From assembly GCA_947303395.1 (NCBI GenBank), contig CAMYYD010000008.1, positions 81,926 through 145,925 on the forward strand: a stretch of DNA of 64,000 nucleotides. Direction: 5' to 3'. Every line of letters starts with the position of its first letter. The first letter of the stretch is position 1. Below, one piece after another: positions 60,895 through 64,000 of this stretch. The DNA comes from an uncultured Bacteroidales bacterium (GTDB lineage Bacteria; Bacteroidota; Bacteroidia; Bacteroidales; F082). Both the position numbers and the translations under genes were made by a program. The notes below the pieces were generated by a model. The model ran no database searches, was not told the origin of the DNA, and was given only the letters and a program-made list of their open reading frames with translations.

Positions 60895-60910
60895 TTCGTA
60901 TTTTTACGAA
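60895..60910 (-). promoter_or_regulatory. Inverted repeat TTCGTA-4-TACGAA, probable ArsR operator
   Basis: The perfect 6-4-6 palindrome lies 16 bases upstream of the -7 box, over the -33 region, where a bound repressor would block RNA polymerase. Confidence 0.6.
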
Positions 60911-61006
60911 TATATTTTTCATTATGGCGGCGGGATGCTGGTTGGCGGCGAAGTGATTTTGCTTTCTTTTAGCAGACACCTATATTTGTTTTAATTGGAT
61001 TATTCG

Positions 61007-61014
61007 TACTTTTG
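61007..61014 (+). promoter_or_regulatory. -7 promoter element for the shortened TfoX-like copy
   Basis: TACTTTTG, followed by a leader that nearly repeats the leader at 57535-57558. Confidence 0.55.
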
Positions 61015-61038
61015 TGCAATCACAAGAGATAACCCACC

Positions 61039-61170
61039 ATGGCAAGCAACCCTGACTTCGTTCACGACCACCTCTTCATCGAAGACGTGGACGACCGCGA
61101 TTATTTGTCGGCACTTGTCCGCGAGACCTGTAAGGCATTGCCACAGCCGAAGCCGAAAAAGAAAAAATGA
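61039..61170 (+). pseudogene. Internally deleted duplicate of the TfoX-like gene
   Basis: The frame reads MASNPDFVHDH and then LFIEDVDDRDYLSALVRETC, ending KPKKKK. The first eight residues and the last 35 match the gene at 57559-57876; about 60 residues in between are gone, with the frame kept. Promoter and leader are also duplicated. The arsenical operon lies between the two copies. Confidence 0.75.
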
Positions 61171-61211
61171 AAAAAAATGGTTTTTTCTATTTACGGATTT
61201 TTGTTTTTCAC

Positions 61212-61227
61212 TGTAACATTTGTTACG
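61212..61227 (+). promoter_or_regulatory. Palindrome GTAAC-4-GTTAC, probable HcpR/FNR-type site before hcp
   Basis: The inverted repeat is centred about 44 bases before the expected start site of hcp, the usual place for an activator of the Crp/FNR family. HcpR of this family controls hcp in Bacteroidota. Confidence 0.55.
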
Positions 61228-61248
61228 CTCCAAGTCGTTCCTCGTATG

Positions 61249-61256
61249 TAGTTTTG
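61249..61256 (+). promoter_or_regulatory. -7 promoter element for hcp
   Basis: TAGTTTTG lies 35 bases before the ATG at 61292. Confidence 0.55.
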
Positions 61257-61291
61257 CGGCAAATTTCACAATTAACTCAACACGTAAGACC

Positions 61292-62956
61292 ATGAACGAG
61301 AAAATGTTTTGTTTCCAATGTCAGGAAACTGCCGGATGCACCGGCTGCAAGATTTCTGGAGTGTGCGGAAAGACCCCGCAAGTAGCTCATGCACAAGACC
61401 TTTTGATCTATGTCCTTAAAGGATTGGGCGTCATCGCCAACCATCACCAGCACGGATGCGGACACGATTATTGCGATTTCCGCAAGAGTATCCACGCCTT
61501 CGTGAACGACGCACTGTTTTCGACCATCACCAACGCCAACTTCGACGCGGAGAGCATCTACGCCCGTATCGATAAAGGCTTGGAATTGCGCGAAATGTTC
61601 AAAGACCGAGTGACCAACAAGAAAGGCATCGTGCTCCCGAAACTTGATGTATTGGAATGGAATGGCCCCCGCGAGCAATATGACGAGAAAGCCCAAACCG
61701 TCGGCGTGCTTGCCGAAACCAACGAGGACATCCGCTCGCTGAAAGAGTTGACCATGTACGGCCTCAAAGGTATGGCCGCCTACTTGGAACATGCCGCCCG
61801 CCTTGGTCAAGTCGATGGCGACATCAACGAGTTCATCCTGCAAACCCTGGGACAATTGGCGACCTGCAACGATGCCAACGAACTTACCGCTCTTGTCCTG
61901 AAAACAGGCGAATGGGGCGTGAAGGCGATGGCCCTGCTCGACAAAGCCAATACGACCGCTTACGGCAACCCAGAAATCACCGAGGTGAATATTGGCGTGG
62001 GCAACCGTCCGGGCATCCTCATCAGCGGCCACGACCTCAACGACATTGAGCAACTTTTGGAACAAAGCAAGGACGCTGGCATCGACATCTACACACATAG
62101 CGAGATGTTACCTGCACATTATTACCCCAAACTCAAGAAATACAGCCACTTGAAAGGCAACTACGGCAACGCTTGGTGGAAACAACGCGAGGAGTTTGAA
62201 GCCTTCAACGGTCCCATTCTGTTCACCACCAACTGCATCGTGCCGCCTACGGCCAATGCCACATACAAAGACCGCGTTTTCACCACCAACAGCACGGGTT
62301 TCCCGGGTTGGAAGCATATCCCCGCCGATGCCAACGGCAAAAAGGATTTCAGTGAAATTATCGCTTTGGCCAAGACCTGCCAAGCCCCTAAAGAGATTGA
62401 GACGGGCAAGATTATAGGTGGTTTTGCCCACGAGCAGGTGTTTGCCCTTGCCGACAAGGTAGTAGAGGCCGTGAAAAGCGGTGCCATCCGTAAGTTTGTG
62501 GTGATGGCGGGCTGCGATGGTCGTATGAAGATCCGTGAATACTACACCGAATTTGCCAAGGCCTTGCCCAAGGATTGCGTCATCCTCACGGCAGGTTGCG
62601 CCAAGTACAAGTACAACAAACTTGGCTTGGGCGACATCAATGGCATTCCGCGCGTGTTGGATGCGGGCCAGTGCAACGACAGTTACTCGCTGGCACTCAT
62701 CGCATTGAAACTTAAGGAAGTGTTCGGCTTGGACGACGTAAACCAATTGCCTATCGCCTATAACATCGCTTGGTACGAGCAAAAGGCTGTCATCGTTCTG
62801 TTAGCCCTGCTCAGCCTCGGTGTGAAGAACATCCACCTTGGCCCGACCTTGCCTGCTTTCCTTTCACCCAATGTGGCCAAAGTCTTGGTCGAAAACTTCG
62901 GCATTGGCGGGATTAGTACGGTTGAGGAAGATATGAAGAGGTTTGGAATTCTGTAA
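61292..62956 (+). CDS. hcp: Hydroxylamine reductase (hybrid-cluster protein), class I
   Basis: The 554-residue enzyme starts [21 protein letters not shown]7, C10, C19 and C25 form the C-x2-C-x8-C-x5-C site of class I Hcp, holding a cubane cluster. Hybrid-cluster ligands lie in [16 protein letters not shown], [37 protein letters not shown] and [14 protein letters not shown] segments. It reduces NO or hydroxylamine and helps anaerobes survive nitrosative stress. The start at 61292 fits the promoter; the longer frame from 61220 would include it. The probable HcpR site upstream suggests induction by nitrite or NO. Confidence 0.96.
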   Translation: MNEKMFCFQCQETAGCTGCKISGVCGKTPQVAHAQDLLIYVLKGLGVIANHHQHGCGHDYCDFRKSIHAFVNDALFSTITNANFDAESIYARIDKGLELREMFKDRVTNKKGIVLPKLDVLEWNGPREQYDEKAQTVGVLAETNEDIRSLKELTMYGLKGMAAYLEHAARLGQVDGDINEFILQTLGQLATCNDANELTALVLKTGEWGVKAMALLDKANTTAYGNPEITEVNIGVGNRPGILISGHDLNDIEQLLEQSKDAGIDIYTHSEMLPAHYYPKLKKYSHLKGNYGNAWWKQREEFEAFNGPILFTTNCIVPPTANATYKDRVFTTNSTGFPGWKHIPADANGKKDFSEIIALAKTCQAPKEIETGKIIGGFAHEQVFALADKVVEAVKSGAIRKFVVMAGCDGRMKIREYYTEFAKALPKDCVILTAGCAKYKYNKLGLGDINGIPRVLDAGQCNDSYSLALIALKLKEVFGLDDVNQLPIAYNIAWYEQKAVIVLLALLSLGVKNIHLGPTLPAFLSPNVAKVLVENFGIGGISTVEEDMKRFGIL

Positions 62957-62984
62957 AATGATGAATGCGGAATGATGAATGCGG
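62957..62984. repeat. Two 14-bp tandem repeats after hcp
   Basis: AATGATGAATGCGG occurs twice in a row directly after the hcp stop; the second copy contributes the left arm of the terminator. Confidence 0.7.
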
Positions 62985-63027
62985 AATGGCGCAAAGCGAC
63001 GCATGGCTTTGGCTGTTCCGCATTTTT
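62978..63027 (+). terminator. hcp terminator
   Basis: AATGCGGAA (62978-62986) pairs with TTCCGCATT (63016-63024), with an inner GCAAAGC/GCTTTG stem, followed by a T tract. The insertion element begins 2 bases later. Confidence 0.75.
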
Positions 63028-63043
63028 AGAGTTTGTTTAAATT

Positions 63044-63823
63044 TCAATTCGACAATTTGTTAAGCATGATTTTCGAGAAGGCGATTTGGATCATGGCCTC
63101 GGAGGATTCGGAGTAGAACTCGTAGTCCAAGGCGACCCTCCTGAAGTTGTACAGCCAAGCGAAAGACCTTTCGACAATCCATCTCAAAGGGATGACGTTG
63201 AACTTCTTAGGGCTTTCATCGGGACGAAGCACGACCTCAAATTGGCATCCAAGCGTCTTGCGGACCGTCTCCTTCAGTTTGTCGCCCCTGTAGCCACCGT
63301 CCGCAAGTATCTTCTTCAGCCTCGGGAACTTGTGGGCAAGTTTCCCTAATGCCGATTCTGCACCCTTGCTGTCATGTATGCTTGCTTCGTGGACGGAGAC
63401 GGCCATCGGGAACCCCAGCGTGTCAACCACGACCTGGGCTTTCCTCCCTTTTATCTTCTTGTTGCCGTCAATGCCACGCTCCTTGTCCACATGCTGGGTG
63501 GTCTTGGCGCTCCTGGAGTCTATGATGCCGAGGCTCGGGCTTTCCTCTCTTCCAAGCAAAACGCGCAACTTCTCTCGCAGCGTGTCCATGATGTCCTCAA
63601 AGACGCCTTCGCGCTTCCACTTCGTAAAGTAGTAGAACACAAGGTTGTATGGCGGGAAGTCCTTGGGAATCATCCGCCATTGGCAGCCTGTCTTGTTGAC
63701 GTAGAGTATGCAGTTCATGATGTCTCGGAGAGAATATTTTCTCTTTCTTGTCGATGGTTCCAGAATTTTTTGCGATATTTGCCACTGATTATCGGTAAGG
63801 TTAGTTGGGTATTCCTTTTTCAT
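63044..63823 (-). CDS. IS5-family transposase
   Basis: The 259-residue protein starts MKKEYPTNLTDNQWQISQKI. The N-terminal DUF4096-type region (YSLRDIMNCILYVNKTGCQW, MIPKDFPPYNLVFYYFTKWK) is followed by the DDE core: LGIIDSRSAKTTQ (first Asp), KILADGGYRGDKL (second Asp), and WIVERSFAWLYNFRR (Glu). All three catalytic residues are present, so it is probably active. The ATG at 63823 is chosen because the -7 box at 63844-63851 overlaps the GTG at 63844 that a longer frame would use. The stop lies in the left inverted repeat. Confidence 0.9.
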   Translation of the reverse strand: MKKEYPTNLTDNQWQISQKILEPSTRKRKYSLRDIMNCILYVNKTGCQWRMIPKDFPPYNLVFYYFTKWKREGVFEDIMDTLREKLRVLLGREESPSLGIIDSRSAKTTQHVDKERGIDGNKKIKGRKAQVVVDTLGFPMAVSVHEASIHDSKGAESALGKLAHKFPRLKKILADGGYRGDKLKETVRKTLGCQFEVVLRPDESPKKFNVIPLRWIVERSFAWLYNFRRVALDYEFYSESSEAMIQIAFSKIMLNKLSN

Positions 63824-63843
63824 ATCTAAATGATTGGAAACCA

Positions 63844-63851
63844 CAAAGATA
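63844..63851 (-). promoter_or_regulatory. -7 promoter element for the transposase
   Basis: The minus strand reads TATCTTTG 20 bases before the ATG at 63823. Confidence 0.6.
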
Positions 63852-63955
63852 CGAAATAATATCCAATTAACCTACTGATTATCAATTATTTATGTATTTT
63901 TTTTGATCCACATAGAATACTTTTTGATTCATTTTTAAACAGCTTCTTAATCCAA

Positions 63956-64000
63956 ATGAATATTATAAATTTAGGAATTCTTGCTCACATTGATGCAGGA
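63956..64000 (+). CDS. tetQ: Tet(Q)-type ribosomal protection protein, first 15 codons (runs off the right edge)
   Basis: MNIINLGILAHIDAG is the start of Tet(Q), the tetracycline ribosomal protection protein; AHIDAG begins the GTP-binding P-loop. These EF-G-like GTPases release tetracycline from the ribosome. The nine bases before the ATG (TTAATCCAA) also match what I expect for tet(Q) (codons Leu-Ile-Gln), but the element then cuts in, so none of the usual upstream leader remains. The rest of the gene is outside the window. Other classes such as Tet(M) differ in these residues. Confidence 0.82.
   Translation, partial: MNIINLGILAHIDAG

Larger units (their letters stand above)
63029..63946. 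mobile_element. Complete IS5-family insertion sequence (IS427/IS1031-like), 918 bp
   Basis: The left end GAGTTTGTTTAAATTTCAAT (63029-63048) and, on the minus strand, the right end GAAGCTGTTTAAAAATGAAT (63946-63927) match at 14 of 20 positions. TTA flanks both sides (63026-63028 and 63947-63949), which fits the 3-bp TNA target duplication of IS1031-type elements. One intact transposase is inside. The left flank is the hcp terminator. The right flank is the last 9 bases before tet(Q), so the element has separated tet(Q) from its normal leader or marks a recombination or assembly joint. Confidence 0.85.

Overview
The window comes from a member of the Bacteroidales (Bacteroidota). Nearly every transcription unit starts at a TAnnTTTG -7 box, the form used by the Bacteroidota sigma factor, and classical Shine-Dalgarno sequences are rare. 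Several large surface proteins end in the type IX secretion (T9SS, Por) type A sorting domain. The housekeeping genes (serS, rplU-rpmA, purL, holA, amn, rsmD) have Bacteroidales-like forms. The last 45 bases encode the start of a Tet(Q)-type ribosomal protection protein. No tRNA, rRNA or CRISPR array was found.

Layout. 1-233: serS 5' part. 312-863: ORF6N gene. 1.3-6.6 kb: a 1655-residue T9SS protein with a small secreted partner, preceded by a structured RNA. 7-8 kb: ORF6N/PLD-like gene broken by an in-frame TAA. 8.1-9.9 kb: exported LPP20-like protein. 10.1-10.7 kb: rplU-rpmA. 10.8-21.7 kb: operon of two giant T9SS proteins (2358 and 1181 residues) plus another small partner, divergent from a membrane-bound AraC regulator. 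22.9-23.8 kb: HicB-like gene and a tyrosine phosphatase. 24.0-27.7 kb: four-gene lipoprotein/membrane operon led by a DUF6175 protein, preceded by a second copy of the structured RNA. 28.1-28.7 kb: second ORF6N gene broken by an in-frame TAA. 28.8-32.5 kb: purL. 32.5-33.7 kb: YhcG nuclease. 33.8-34.9 kb: another structured leader and an exported protein. 35.1-42.8 kb: holA-amn, a radical SAM gene, and a five-gene operon ending in a C69 dipeptidase and a kelch/TM/AraC regulator. 42.9-44.0 kb: AAA ATPase. 44.2-47.5 kb: third T9SS set. 47.9-50.5 kb: adhesin-type T9SS protein lying between two truncated genes. 50.8-52.6 kb: ferritin-like protein, glutathione peroxidase, VanX-like dipeptidase. 52.6-58 kb: PhzF, DMT transporter, small membrane proteins, Vat-like acetyltransferase, YhcG and TfoX-like genes among short gene remnants. 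58.1-60.9 kb: organoarsenical-type operon (arsR, thioredoxin, arsF, arsG, permease). 61.3-63.0 kb: hcp. 63.03-63.95 kb: complete IS5-family element ending 9 bp before tet(Q).

The most interesting material is (i) a pair of RNAs of nearly equal length (6691-6860 and 27697-27868, minus strand) whose helices differ in sequence but stay paired, each between a strong promoter and a gene for an exported protein; (ii) a T9SS protein followed at once by an 82-89 residue secreted protein with an EAPLGSGL-type tail, seen three times; (iii) a family of 28-bp palindromes, several inside coding sequence at matching places in paralogous T9SS proteins; and (iv) the right-hand third, which carries scars of gene loss together with resistance-type genes (Vat-like, arsenical, Tet(Q)).
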